From Clostridium zeae (lineage in GTDB: Bacteria; Bacillota; Clostridia; Clostridiales; Clostridiaceae): a stretch of 64,000 nt of DNA. Numbering within the stretch: position 1 is the stretch's first letter; each line of letters opens with the position of its first letter. Shown here one piece after another: positions 17,396-25,203 of this stretch. Location: NCBI RefSeq assembly GCF_017312485.1, contig NZ_BMBA01000001.1:820396-884395 (forward strand), read 5' to 3'. Below the pieces are notes generated by a model that ran no database searches, was not told where the DNA came from, and worked only from the letters and a program-made list of their open reading frames with translations. The translations under genes were made by a program, and so were the position numbers.

Positions 17396-17527
17396 TTATT
17401 TCATGCTGTTATCAATTTGATTTTCTATTAATACCTTTGCACTATAATAACTGGTTATAGATAGAATTGCTGTTGCAACTAATACCACAGGCAAAATCAA
17501 TAATAATGTGGTACTTTTAAATCTCAT
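17396..17527 (-). pseudogene. N-terminal relic of a methyl-accepting chemotaxis protein
   Basis: A 43-codon frame (MRFKSTTLLLILPVVLVATA at its start, then SYYSAKVLIENQIDNSM) matches the pattern of clostridial chemoreceptor N-termini: a few basic residues, one transmembrane helix, then Y-Y-S-A-K-x-L-I-x-x-Q-I leading into the dCache ligand-binding domain. A TAA follows at once and no dCache, HAMP or signalling domain is found downstream. The full gene would be about 650 codons, so this is a truncated remnant. The adjoining 350 bp may hold further decayed sequence. Confidence 0.6.
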
Positions 17528-17979
17528 AACTATCATCACTTCATGCATTCTTATAAGACAAAATATTTTATATATCTACACCTTACACCATAATATTTTT
17601 TAAAAATGTTAATATAATATTTAGTTTAAGTTAAAAACACATAATATTTTTAAATAGAAAATTTGTAATGCATTTCATTTAATTATTATTAAAAATACCT
17701 TTCTAGCCTCTTATTCTCATCGCTTAATCCTTATCTCCTGCGGTCTAAAGCCTTCAGAGACCATATATTGATATTTCATCTAAATAAGTCTAGATTACTT
17801 ATATTTTCAATATTTGAAGCTAATAATCATTAGGTTTATACTTATTGGTGGTTATTTCACTATAAATTTTTTTTATCGATAATATATCTTACATGATATT
17901 CAAAGCGACAAGCTTTATTTTATACATCAAATATTAATAGTATATTTAGAGATTTTATTGAAGGCTGGTGAGTGTAAAT
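17528..17979. other. AT-rich region upstream of the MATE gene
   Basis: About 450 bp without a credible ORF. A small hairpin GGTCT...AGACC (17742-17762) is present. I see no riboswitch I can name and no clear promoter. Confidence 0.4.
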
Positions 17980-19386
17980 ATGAATATGAATTTAGGTTTT
18001 TTACGCCAAAATACTGAAGAAAGACGTGAATTGATATTAAATGGTCCTATACTTTCGACTCTTTTCTTACTATCAATCCCAACGCTTATGATGGGACTAG
18101 TTCAATCCATAATACCTGTAATGGATGGAATTTTTATAAATAATATTGTTGGAACCATTGGTGCAAGTGCAATAACCTACTCAGGTCCAATTATAAATAT
18201 GGCCATAGCTCTTTCTCAAGGTCTTAGCGTGGCTGCAATCGCAATTATTGGTCAGATGAACGGCAGAGGTCACTATAAAAAGGCAAAGCAGGTTTCAACC
18301 CAAGTTGTGGTATTCTCATTTCTTATAGGAATAATAACAGCTCCTATACTTTACGTGATCGCATTTCCTATATCAAGCCGAGTTGATCCACAAATATCTC
18401 ATGATGTTTTTTTGTATCTTGCACTAAATTCATTAGTTCTTCCTTTTTTATTTCTTGAAGCTATATATAACTCTATAAAAAATGCCAATGGAAAACCTGA
18501 AGCTACCTTCATAAGAATGATGCTAATGTTGGTTTTAAAATTTCTATTTAATATATTGTTTATCGTTGTTTTCCCTCTAGGGCTTGTAGGTTCAGTTATG
18601 TCCTCCTTTGCTGCAAACCTAATTATCTGCATTTGGATGTTTTATGAACTGTTCGTTAAAGAAGGAGATGACAAGCTTATACTGAAGGGTTTTAAATTTG
18701 ATTTTAAGATTTTGTTCAAGCTTGTAAAGATAGGAATACCTTCTATGATATCAAGCTTAATGCTTAGCTTAGGTTTCTTCCTTATAAATAATGAAATTGA
18801 AAAGTACGGTCCTATTGTTTTGACTGGTCAAGGAATCGCAGGAAATATAACCTCAGTTTGCTTCATATTACCGTCAGCCTTTGGTTCTGCTGTAACTACT
18901 ATGGTAAGCATGAATGTGGGAGCAGGACAAGGTGATAAAGCTCGCAAATCCTGTATAGAAGGCTGCATAGTGAGCGCTATTACCGCAGCACTGTTAATTA
19001 TTACAGTAGTTCCGCTGTCTCCTTACCTAACGGTTTTATTTACCAACAAACATGATGTACTTGAAGTTGCTAACAAATCTCTTCATATATATACCTATTC
19101 TGTAATAGGCTTTGGGATATGTATGGTAGAGCAAGGTGCCTTCATAGGTCTCGGACGTACAGGAATACCTCTTATTATGGGCTTCCTTAGAATATGGCTT
19201 TTAAGATATGTATTTATCCTAGCAACAGAACATGTGCTCAGCTTTTATTCAGTATTCTGGGGCAATTTATTCTCAAATTACATGGCAGCAATAATCACAA
19301 CTATTTTAATAACCAGAATAAAGTGGGTTTCTGTCCTATCTAAAAAAGAAAGCAAAAGTGAGGCCAAAAAACTTGCTTCTGTATAA
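17980..19386 (+). CDS. MATE-family efflux transporter
   Basis: I prefer the ATG at 17980 (GGTGA 7 nt upstream) over the GTG at 17968, which has poorer spacing; both are in frame. The roughly 468-aa protein has about twelve transmembrane helices in two homologous halves. Typical MATE features are visible: PTLMMGLVQSIIPVMDGIFI in helix one and VMDGIFINNIVG leading to helix two. MATE proteins export drugs or organic cations in exchange for Na+ or H+. The C-terminal tail is short and basic. A large inverted repeat follows the stop. Confidence 0.9.
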   Translation: MNMNLGFLRQNTEERRELILNGPILSTLFLLSIPTLMMGLVQSIIPVMDGIFINNIVGTIGASAITYSGPIINMAIALSQGLSVAAIAIIGQMNGRGHYKKAKQVSTQVVVFSFLIGIITAPILYVIAFPISSRVDPQISHDVFLYLALNSLVLPFLFLEAIYNSIKNANGKPEATFIRMMLMLVLKFLFNILFIVVFPLGLVGSVMSSFAANLIICIWMFYELFVKEGDDKLILKGFKFDFKILFKLVKIGIPSMISSLMLSLGFFLINNEIEKYGPIVLTGQGIAGNITSVCFILPSAFGSAVTTMVSMNVGAGQGDKARKSCIEGCIVSAITAALLIITVVPLSPYLTVLFTNKHDVLEVANKSLHIYTYSVIGFGICMVEQGAFIGLGRTGIPLIMGFLRIWLLRYVFILATEHVLSFYSVFWGNLFSNYMAAIITTILITRIKWVSVLSKKESKSEAKKLASV

Positions 19387-19415
19387 TTTCTCTAAATAAA
19401 TTTACTAGCCATTGT

Positions 19416-19506
19416 GTTAAAATTAATTGGTTATCCATCTGAAAAAATCATTTAATTCTAATAGCTCGCTCATATAGCGTCTCCTGTATAACCAATTAAT
19501 TTTAAC
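19416..19506. repeat. 19-bp inverted repeat between convergent genes
   Basis: GTTAAAATTAATTGGTTAT (19416-19434) and its exact reverse complement (19488-19506) flank 53 nt containing a smaller CGCT...AGCG hairpin. It lies between the convergent MATE and methyltransferase genes. It could be a bidirectional terminator or the remnant of a small palindromic element; the T-runs are weak. Confidence 0.65.
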
Positions 19507-19555
19507 AATACTCCTAAATATAAACATTCATTTAAACAGATAAACTGCTCTTATC

Positions 19556-20179
19556 CTACTTTTTACATTTCATAACCATGAAGTTTATTGAATGATTACC
19601 TGGCCTATCCTTATTTGGTTCATCTATTTCTGATACTTCTAGCAGATTATATTTTCCAAACTCCTCTTTTGCAGAGTCAAAATCATAGAAAAATATTCTT
19701 ACGCCTTCCATTGTCTCGAACCAGTCTTCACTAAGTTTTTTACCTTTTCCAAACATCGGAGCCTTTTTTGACACAGCAGTAAAAATCATATATCCGTTAG
19801 GCTTTAGCTGATTATAACAATCTTGAATTAGTTTTTCCCTTTGCTCCTTATCTAATAAATGTATAAGTGCATAGCAGAATATTCCATAGTAAAGTTTGTT
19901 GTCAAAGGGCATATCTGTGACAGAGCCATGATATATAGGGATCTCAATTCCATTTTGTCTTGCTAAATCAATAGCAGTTTGTGATATCTCAATACCTGTT
20001 ACATCAATTCCGTTGTCTATAAAGATCTTTGCATTTCTTCCATACCCAATACCAGGAATTAGTATGTCTTTTACTTTATTCTCAATAAAAAAGTCCTTTG
20101 CCTGAATTGTAGAATCTGCAGGTTCAGCTCCCCACATCATTTGTTTATCTACGAAACTATCTTCCCAAAATTCTCCCAT
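19556..20179 (-). CDS. Class I SAM-dependent methyltransferase (TPMT/TehB-like)
   Basis: I start at the ATG at 20179 (MGEFWEDSFVDKQMMWG), with GAAGGAG 8 nt upstream; the longer frame runs through that site. The 207-aa protein has motif I ILIPGIGYGRNA, an acidic end of strand two (VTGIEIS), and YGIFCYALIHLLDKEQRE as motif IV/V. The MWG-x-E-P opening is typical of thiopurine-methyltransferase-like clostridial proteins. The substrate is unknown. It is monocistronic. Confidence 0.85.
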   Translation of the reverse strand: MGEFWEDSFVDKQMMWGAEPADSTIQAKDFFIENKVKDILIPGIGYGRNAKIFIDNGIDVTGIEISQTAIDLARQNGIEIPIYHGSVTDMPFDNKLYYGIFCYALIHLLDKEQREKLIQDCYNQLKPNGYMIFTAVSKKAPMFGKGKKLSEDWFETMEGVRIFFYDFDSAKEEFGKYNLLEVSEIDEPNKDRPGNHSINFMVMKCKK

Positions 20180-20550
20180 ATACAGCTCTCCTTCAAAATA
20201 TTTTCTAATGAACAATACTTAAACATTGTTTGTAATAAGAAGTACATCTATTACAAATTATTATCTACTAAATTTCATGTTTAACTTTTCTTATATCACC
20301 GTTATTACAGATATTTTATATCTACAATTGAGATATGAAAAATTTTTAAACCCTAACAAACAAATAGAAAACTTCAAAATTAAATAATACACTGCTCTTC
20401 TATTGCCCTTATCACATCTAAAAATGAAATGTCTTCTTGTATAAAACACACAAAAGATATTGCAGACTCTTTTTATCTATAATTGTATTAATAATAATTG
20501 TTCTTGTCAATCCTTCAATAGAAATTAAATATTGAGTTCCATCTTATTTT
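20180..20550. other. Intergenic region, about 370 bp
   Basis: AT-rich divergent region between the methyltransferase and the Xre gene. I see nothing beyond the promoter and operators annotated next to it. Confidence 0.5.
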
Positions 20551-20618
20551 ATGGAAAGCAAACTTGACATAGATAGTAAGAAATGCTAATATTAAATTAT
20601 GGAAAGTAAGCTTTACAT
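20551..20618 (+). promoter_or_regulatory. Promoter with 20-bp direct-repeat operators of the Xre gene
   Basis: A near-consensus promoter, TTGACA (20564-20569), 17-nt spacer, TAATAT (20587-20592), lies between two copies of a 20-bp direct repeat at 20551-20570 and 20599-20618 (ATGGAAAGCAAACTTGACAT and a copy matching 17 of 20). The first copy includes the -35 box and the second begins about at +1. This arrangement suggests cooperative autorepression by the encoded HTH protein. Confidence 0.7.
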
Positions 20619-20634
20619 TATAAGGAGTGGTACT

Positions 20635-20832
20635 GTGAAAAATCGTTTAGAAGAGATACGAAAGAAACATGGGATAAAGCAAGAAGATCTAGCAACTGCT
20701 CTTGAAGTGTCAAGACAAACAATTGGTTCCCTAGAAAACGGAAGATACAACCCATCAATTGTATTAGCATTTAAAATTGCAAAATATTTCAATATGAGTA
20801 TCGAAGAAATTTTTATTTATGAGGAGGATTAA
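20635..20832 (+). CDS. Small Xre-family HTH regulator
   Basis: I start at the GTG at 20635 (KNRLEEIRKKHGIKQEDLAT), with AAGGAG 7 nt upstream; the ATG at 20599 lies in the operator repeat. The 65-aa protein is only a Cro/CI HTH (EDLATALEVSRQTIGSLENG, then IALAFKIAKYFN-type helix and SIEEIFIYEE). This compact type is almost always paired with a downstream small membrane protein, as here (5 nt gap). It probably represses its own operon. What inactivates it is unknown. Confidence 0.88.
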   Translation: MKNRLEEIRKKHGIKQEDLATALEVSRQTIGSLENGRYNPSIVLAFKIAKYFNMSIEEIFIYEED

Positions 20833-20837
20833 ATAAA

Positions 20838-21269
20838 ATGAAAAAAGGTGTTGCAAATTACCTTTTCGTGACATTTGGATTGCTGCTATTAATCATAGGA
20901 TTATATCTTATTAAAACAATTCTTGAACCGCAAGGTATTTTAAGAGCATTACCCTATATATCTATAGGCTTAGGATGTGGAATTTTTGGTCATGGCATGG
21001 GAGAGATTATCAGCCGTAAAGCATTAAAAAACTATCCTGAAATTGATAAGCAAATTAAAATTGAAAAATCAGATGAACGTAATATTTCTATTGCAAATCT
21101 TGCAAAGGCTAAAGCCTATGATATGATGGTATTTATATTTGGTGCCTTAATCCTTGCCTTTGGTTTGATGGGAATTGATATGATAGCTCTCCTTCTTTTA
21201 GTTTTTGCATATTTATTTATCGTCGGCTATGGCATTTATTATCGTTACAAATTTGATAAAACAATGTAG
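20838..21269 (+). CDS. Four-helix membrane protein paired with the Xre regulator (DUF2178-like)
   Basis: The 143-aa protein has two pairs of transmembrane helices (about 8-27, 37-55, 88-107, 113-132) separated by a cytoplasmic loop with the motif I-x-x-x-D-E-R-N-I-S-I-A-N-L-A-K-A-K-A-Y. That D-E-R...A-K-A motif resembles the DUF2178 family, where a similar Xre gene is a regular partner. The function is not known. Start at ATG 20838 with GAGGAGG upstream, inside the end of the Xre gene, so the two are cotranscribed and probably coupled. Confidence 0.75.
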   Translation: MKKGVANYLFVTFGLLLLIIGLYLIKTILEPQGILRALPYISIGLGCGIFGHGMGEIISRKALKNYPEIDKQIKIEKSDERNISIANLAKAKAYDMMVFIFGALILAFGLMGIDMIALLLLVFAYLFIVGYGIYYRYKFDKTM

Positions 21270-21306
21270 CTTAAGTTTAAGCCAGCATTGATATAGAATT
21301 TAAAAG

Positions 21307-21343
21307 AAAAACAGCCTGGATGTCTTAGTCCACGCTGTTTTTT
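21307..21343 (+). terminator. Terminator of the Xre-membrane protein operon
   Basis: AAAACAGCCTGGA and TCCACGCTGTTTT form a 13-bp stem with one mismatch, followed by TT. It lies about 40 nt after the operon and before the convergent DUF3892 gene. Confidence 0.75.
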
Positions 21344-21378
21344 AGTATCATAATATTAAATAATCATATTCAGACTTA

Positions 21379-21657
21379 TTATTGGAAGAACTGCCCTGAA
21401 TCTTGTGCATCTCTTTTCATATGTGTCTCAGATACATTGTTTGGTTCGCTACCATCTTCTGATACGCATTTAAGATATTCTGTTCCATTTTTTGCTTTAG
21501 CTATTTCAACATCTTTAAGTACTCCTTGTTTTGCAAACATAACAGCTTCGCCTGTTGAAATTCTTTCTCCATTGTCTAATTCATATAATATTATCTGATC
21601 GTCCTCATCTTTTATAATTTTAGCTATTGTGTGCGCAAAGTTTTTATCTATAGGCAT
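21379..21657 (-). CDS. DUF3892 domain protein
   Basis: The 92-aa protein has the DUF3892 pattern in residues about 10-75: I-I-K-D-E-D-D-Q-I-I-L-Y-E-L-D-N-G, then S-T-G-E-A-V-x-x-A-K-Q-G and V-E-I-A-K-A-K-N-G-T-E-Y-L, ending near a P-N-N-V-S-E. The role is unknown; the family is widespread as small single-domain proteins in Firmicutes. Start at ATG 21657 with GAAAGGAATGATCAT upstream. Confidence 0.8.
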   Translation of the reverse strand: MPIDKNFAHTIAKIIKDEDDQIILYELDNGERISTGEAVMFAKQGVLKDVEIAKAKNGTEYLKCVSEDGSEPNNVSETHMKRDAQDSGQFFQ

Positions 21658-21771
21658 ATGATCATTCCTTTCTTAAACTTAATACATATTAAGTTTAAGC
21701 AGTTATCGAAGGTATATACATGATTTTAATTAATTTATAAAAAAGTTGCTAAAACAACCTATACGTTTAAG

Positions 21772-21924
21772 CTAGTCATACCTACTCAGCAATTTCATTA
21801 TTTCTTTACAAAGCTCAGGATTATTTTTAAGTTTTTCCTCGTTGAAAGAAATCTTATTTTCTTTGAGAATCTCACAAGCTTTTTTGAATAATATCATGTC
21901 TTCTATGTTTATTACCTTATCCAT
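21772..21924 (-). CDS. Small helical protein, 50 aa, at the 3' end of the tubulin-like operon
   Basis: Too short for ordinary gene calling, but AGGGTGATAGC precedes the ATG at 21924 and the frame runs 50 codons (MDKVINIEDMILFKKACEIL at its start) to TAG at 21772. The product is charged and helical. It lies 62 nt after the stop of the 355-aa membrane protein on the same strand, so it may be the last gene of the vWA/tubulin-like operon. I recognise no family. Confidence 0.55.
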   Translation of the reverse strand: MDKVINIEDMILFKKACEILKENKISFNEEKLKNNPELCKEIMKLLSRYD

Positions 21925-21986
21925 GCTATCACCCTATTTTGTTTTTATTATATATTATGATGATAATCACAATAAGCTACAAACAA

Positions 21987-23054
21987 TTATTTATCAGTGC
22001 TTGGCACTTCTCCAATTCTAAAGCTGTTGTCTTCCTTTAACTCACAATAAAAGTATTGTTTATTATCATTAGTGTAATAGTTGCCGACTAGTTCATCTGC
22101 GCCTTCTACCGCAAGCGCAAGGTTAGTTTGTCCATCTTTTAACGGGATTTTTAGTTCTATAACTTCCATATCCATAGCTCTTAAGATTGCAGCAACGCAA
22201 ACACCTAAGGAATAGTTGTCACCTTCCTGTTTTTCTAAGGTTTCGGATGGCTTTTGCAGAGTAAAAATTTTATTATCTACTTCTTTCTTATATTTAAATT
22301 TACTCAATAGAGAGTAAACCACTGAGATTTTATGAAAATTATCCAAGCCATTTGAATCACATAATTCTTTAATCTGTTCTCCGAAGTCTTTAATATTCTT
22401 CTCAACTTCTAGCTGGTTTTCCTCATCTTGAACTAAGTGTTTATCTCCTTTATTTAAGCTAACTTTAAAGTCTATAGGCTTCTTTATATTTAAAGCATCC
22501 ATAGTGTAGCTCCAGTTAAACTCGATATAAGCTTTACCACTATCTTTCGCTAATTCTTTATCTATAGCTTTCTTATCGGATTTTATTTCACTTTCTAAAT
22601 CTTTCCTAATCTTCTTATTCTTCAATTCTTTAAAAATAAATATTAAACAAAGCATACCGAATACTATAATCTTAATATCTATTACTTTAAAAAATATTTG
22701 AACAATCAATGATAAAATGATAAGAACTCTTGCAGCAAGGTTTATAGAGCTTTGTCCTTTGGAATATTTAATTAAGCTCCACTTACTTATATCTATATTT
22801 TTAAATACAAATAGACTTTTTCTTACTACATTACTTAATAAAAAATAAAGCAGTAAAAATAGAAGTACAAAGCTTACGAAATAGATTGAAGGAGGTAAAT
22901 AATCCGATGATATATAAAGCAAAAACTTAAAGGGCGAATTCGGAAAAGTTTCTAGGAGATAATCTGCAAATTTTATACAAAGCCAATATACCGGAAGGTT
23001 TAGAGGAATCACATAGAATACTATAACTAAAAACAAAGCAATAATTTCTATCAT
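21987..23054 (-). CDS. Membrane protein with degenerate transglutaminase-like domain
   Basis: The 355-aa protein has two N-terminal transmembrane helices (about 3-25, 55-78), two more near 105-142, then a soluble C-terminal domain from about 150. Residues 278-300 (GDNYSLGVCVAAILRAMDMEV) have the shape of the transglutaminase-like catalytic helix, with Cys286 in place of the nucleophile, followed by a strand NLALAVEG where active enzymes have His-x-x-v-x-v. Asn311 thus replaces the His, so the domain is probably structural or binding only. Its ATG overlaps the stop of the 712-aa gene (ATGA), showing translational coupling and a shared function with the tubulin-like system. Confidence 0.7.
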   Translation of the reverse strand: MIEIIALFLVIVFYVIPLNLPVYWLCIKFADYLLETFPNSPFKFLLYISSDYLPPSIYFVSFVLLFLLLYFLLSNVVRKSLFVFKNIDISKWSLIKYSKGQSSINLAARVLIILSLIVQIFFKVIDIKIIVFGMLCLIFIFKELKNKKIRKDLESEIKSDKKAIDKELAKDSGKAYIEFNWSYTMDALNIKKPIDFKVSLNKGDKHLVQDEENQLEVEKNIKDFGEQIKELCDSNGLDNFHKISVVYSLLSKFKYKKEVDNKIFTLQKPSETLEKQEGDNYSLGVCVAAILRAMDMEVIELKIPLKDGQTNLALAVEGADELVGNYYTNDNKQYFYCELKEDNSFRIGEVPSTDK

Positions 23055-25189
23055 ATATTGTTCCCCTCCCTTATATTCATAAAAGGAGTTATGCTGCTAA
23101 GCTTCACTCCTAAAGTAAGCTTAATTATGGATATGCTATCCATAAAAATATCTTCCCCGTCAATGGTAGAAATCTCATATCCACTTAGTTTTGAGTTTAG
23201 CACATACTTTGTAGCTTCTACAAAACCTTTTGTTGCTACAAACATACCATGCTTTTCTAACTCTCGGCTATTATTATACTGAAGTAATTCTTTAGATTTA
23301 ATCACTCCTTTATCAATCCAGCTTGAGATCCCTTCATTTAAATTCTCCCCATATTTGAATTTTAAAAATTCATAAAAATCTAAAGCTATATAGCTTTTTG
23401 AAACTTCAATTGCATACTCTTCTATAATCTCCTTTATCGTTTCTTCCCTAAACTGTTTAATATCTAAAAGCTTTGCTGCAAGACCTGAATAAATGCTTCC
23501 AAGATCTTTACTTTGAGTTTCGTAGAACCTTTTTCTATCTTTAAAATCAAGCAAGCTGGTTATAAGATTTTCGTCATCTAAATCATTATATTGAGTTAAA
23601 GCTAAAATATCTGATCTTACTTTTCTGCAATTTTCTATACCTTCATCTACTTCCTCAAGCTTTCCACTAATATAATCTATTATAGATTTTTGGACTTCAG
23701 CTAATTTATTTTCCATATATTGCTTAACTAAGATACCTGAATTTTTATAAACTTCATCTATATAAGTCTTTATGAAATCATTAAACTTTTTCACTTTATA
23801 TTTGTAGTCTAACCAAGTAATAGAGGATGTTAGGCCTATTAATAAGATTACATATATAATTCTCATGCCCATACTTAGATAAGAAAAAAACAGGTTATTT
23901 GAAGAATATATTAAAAAGGTTATAAGAATAACCATCTTCACTATAAACCCAATATAATTTGGATAGTTGCAAACCTTCTTCTTCAAGGATTCATTTAAAT
24001 AACTTATATCCTTAGGTGACTTAGTTCCATAACCTGTAGACTGCTCTTCTGCATTTTTTAATAAATCTAGCAAGAAGTTTTCACCTTGTTTCAGGCTATA
24101 ACTTAAAGATACTTCATGTAAATCTCTATTAATTGTCTCTTTAGCTCTAGCTGTTATATCTATGGAACTTTTGTCTATCTTTTTCTTTATTTCTCCTAGA
24201 TATTTTTGTTCAAATACCCCTTCCCAATTTTTCATGATTCTAGGATAATCCCAAATGTTATGTGTTAAATTGACTTCTATATCTTCATTGAGCTTTAGTG
24301 TAGGTTCATCGCCATCTATAAGCGGCACTCCGTTTTTAAACTCATTTATATGGAGGCTTCTTTTAATGTTTCTAAAGCTATCATACGCACTATAATCAAT
24401 ATACTTTTCAAAACTTATGGCCCGCTCCATAAGATCAAAAACAAGATAGCCTGAAAACTCTTTTAAAAGCTTATCCTTTCGAACTGATAAAGCTGATATT
24501 CCAATGGTACCAACCTTAAAGTCGCCTTCGTGCATTAATATCCTTTGGTTAAAATATGATAAAGGCGACTGCTTTGATGGAACTATATTTAAATATATTA
24601 AATGAGAGCTTATATATTCTAACTCTTCTTTTGAGATTCTTGTACCGTCTTTTGAGATGCTATGAAGAAGATATATCTTAGAATCAATATTTATCATATT
24701 TTCCTGCTTAGTAATGAACTTAACAATTGTACTTAAATTATTTACTCCCCTTAATTTTTCTTCTTCATTATACGCCCATTCCTTATGAACTATTGGAATG
24801 ATGTATAAAGACACCCCTGAATACTGTGACTTATCTACATTTCCGTAATTCAGTCCATAAATAAGTTCAATTAATTCACTTGCAGGTATTTCAGCACTAT
24901 ACATATCCCAAAGCACATAAATATTTATCTTTACGCCTTCAATATTCTCATTTCTAACCTTATATCCCAAATCTACAAGCTTGTTAAGATTTTTAGCTGA
25001 TAAAAGCTTGTTATCCACTATTTCTTGAAGCTCACTCTTTATCTCATCAATACTTTCTATATGGCAATATTCTATTAGATTTAAAAAGTGATCAGGTATT
25101 TCTAAGAGCATATTATTTAAAAAGTCCAGGGCCTTTTTACCAGAAGGCCCTGCTGAAATTACTAATGAAGGATTGAATACTTCATTCAT
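23051..25189 (-). CDS. Tubulin-like-system membrane protein with degenerate nucleotide-binding N-terminus
   Basis: The 712-aa protein has an alpha/beta N-terminal half, two transmembrane helices at about residues 428-475 (YPNYIGFIVKMVILITFLIY and MRIIYVILLIGLTSSITWL) and a charged, coiled-coil C-terminal third. The very start, PSLVISAGPSGKKALDFLNN, parallels the tubulin-like neighbour's PTLVIGLGGTGFQVIKRLKK at the same distance from the N-terminus, so it may be a diverged paralogue that lost the GGTGxG signature. Start at ATG 25189 with AGAGGTG upstream, 14 nt after the tubulin-like gene; it overlaps the next gene by 4 nt. I infer a membrane adaptor. No enzymatic motif is seen. Confidence 0.7.
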   Translation of the reverse strand: MNEVFNPSLVISAGPSGKKALDFLNNMLLEIPDHFLNLIEYCHIESIDEIKSELQEIVDNKLLSAKNLNKLVDLGYKVRNENIEGVKINIYVLWDMYSAEIPASELIELIYGLNYGNVDKSQYSGVSLYIIPIVHKEWAYNEEEKLRGVNNLSTIVKFITKQENMINIDSKIYLLHSISKDGTRISKEELEYISSHLIYLNIVPSKQSPLSYFNQRILMHEGDFKVGTIGISALSVRKDKLLKEFSGYLVFDLMERAISFEKYIDYSAYDSFRNIKRSLHINEFKNGVPLIDGDEPTLKLNEDIEVNLTHNIWDYPRIMKNWEGVFEQKYLGEIKKKIDKSSIDITARAKETINRDLHEVSLSYSLKQGENFLLDLLKNAEEQSTGYGTKSPKDISYLNESLKKKVCNYPNYIGFIVKMVILITFLIYSSNNLFFSYLSMGMRIIYVILLIGLTSSITWLDYKYKVKKFNDFIKTYIDEVYKNSGILVKQYMENKLAEVQKSIIDYISGKLEEVDEGIENCRKVRSDILALTQYNDLDDENLITSLLDFKDRKRFYETQSKDLGSIYSGLAAKLLDIKQFREETIKEIIEEYAIEVSKSYIALDFYEFLKFKYGENLNEGISSWIDKGVIKSKELLQYNNSRELEKHGMFVATKGFVEATKYVLNSKLSGYEISTIDGEDIFMDSISIIKLTLGVKLSSITPFMNIREGNNI

Positions 25190-25203
25190 TTAAAACACCT
25201 CTA

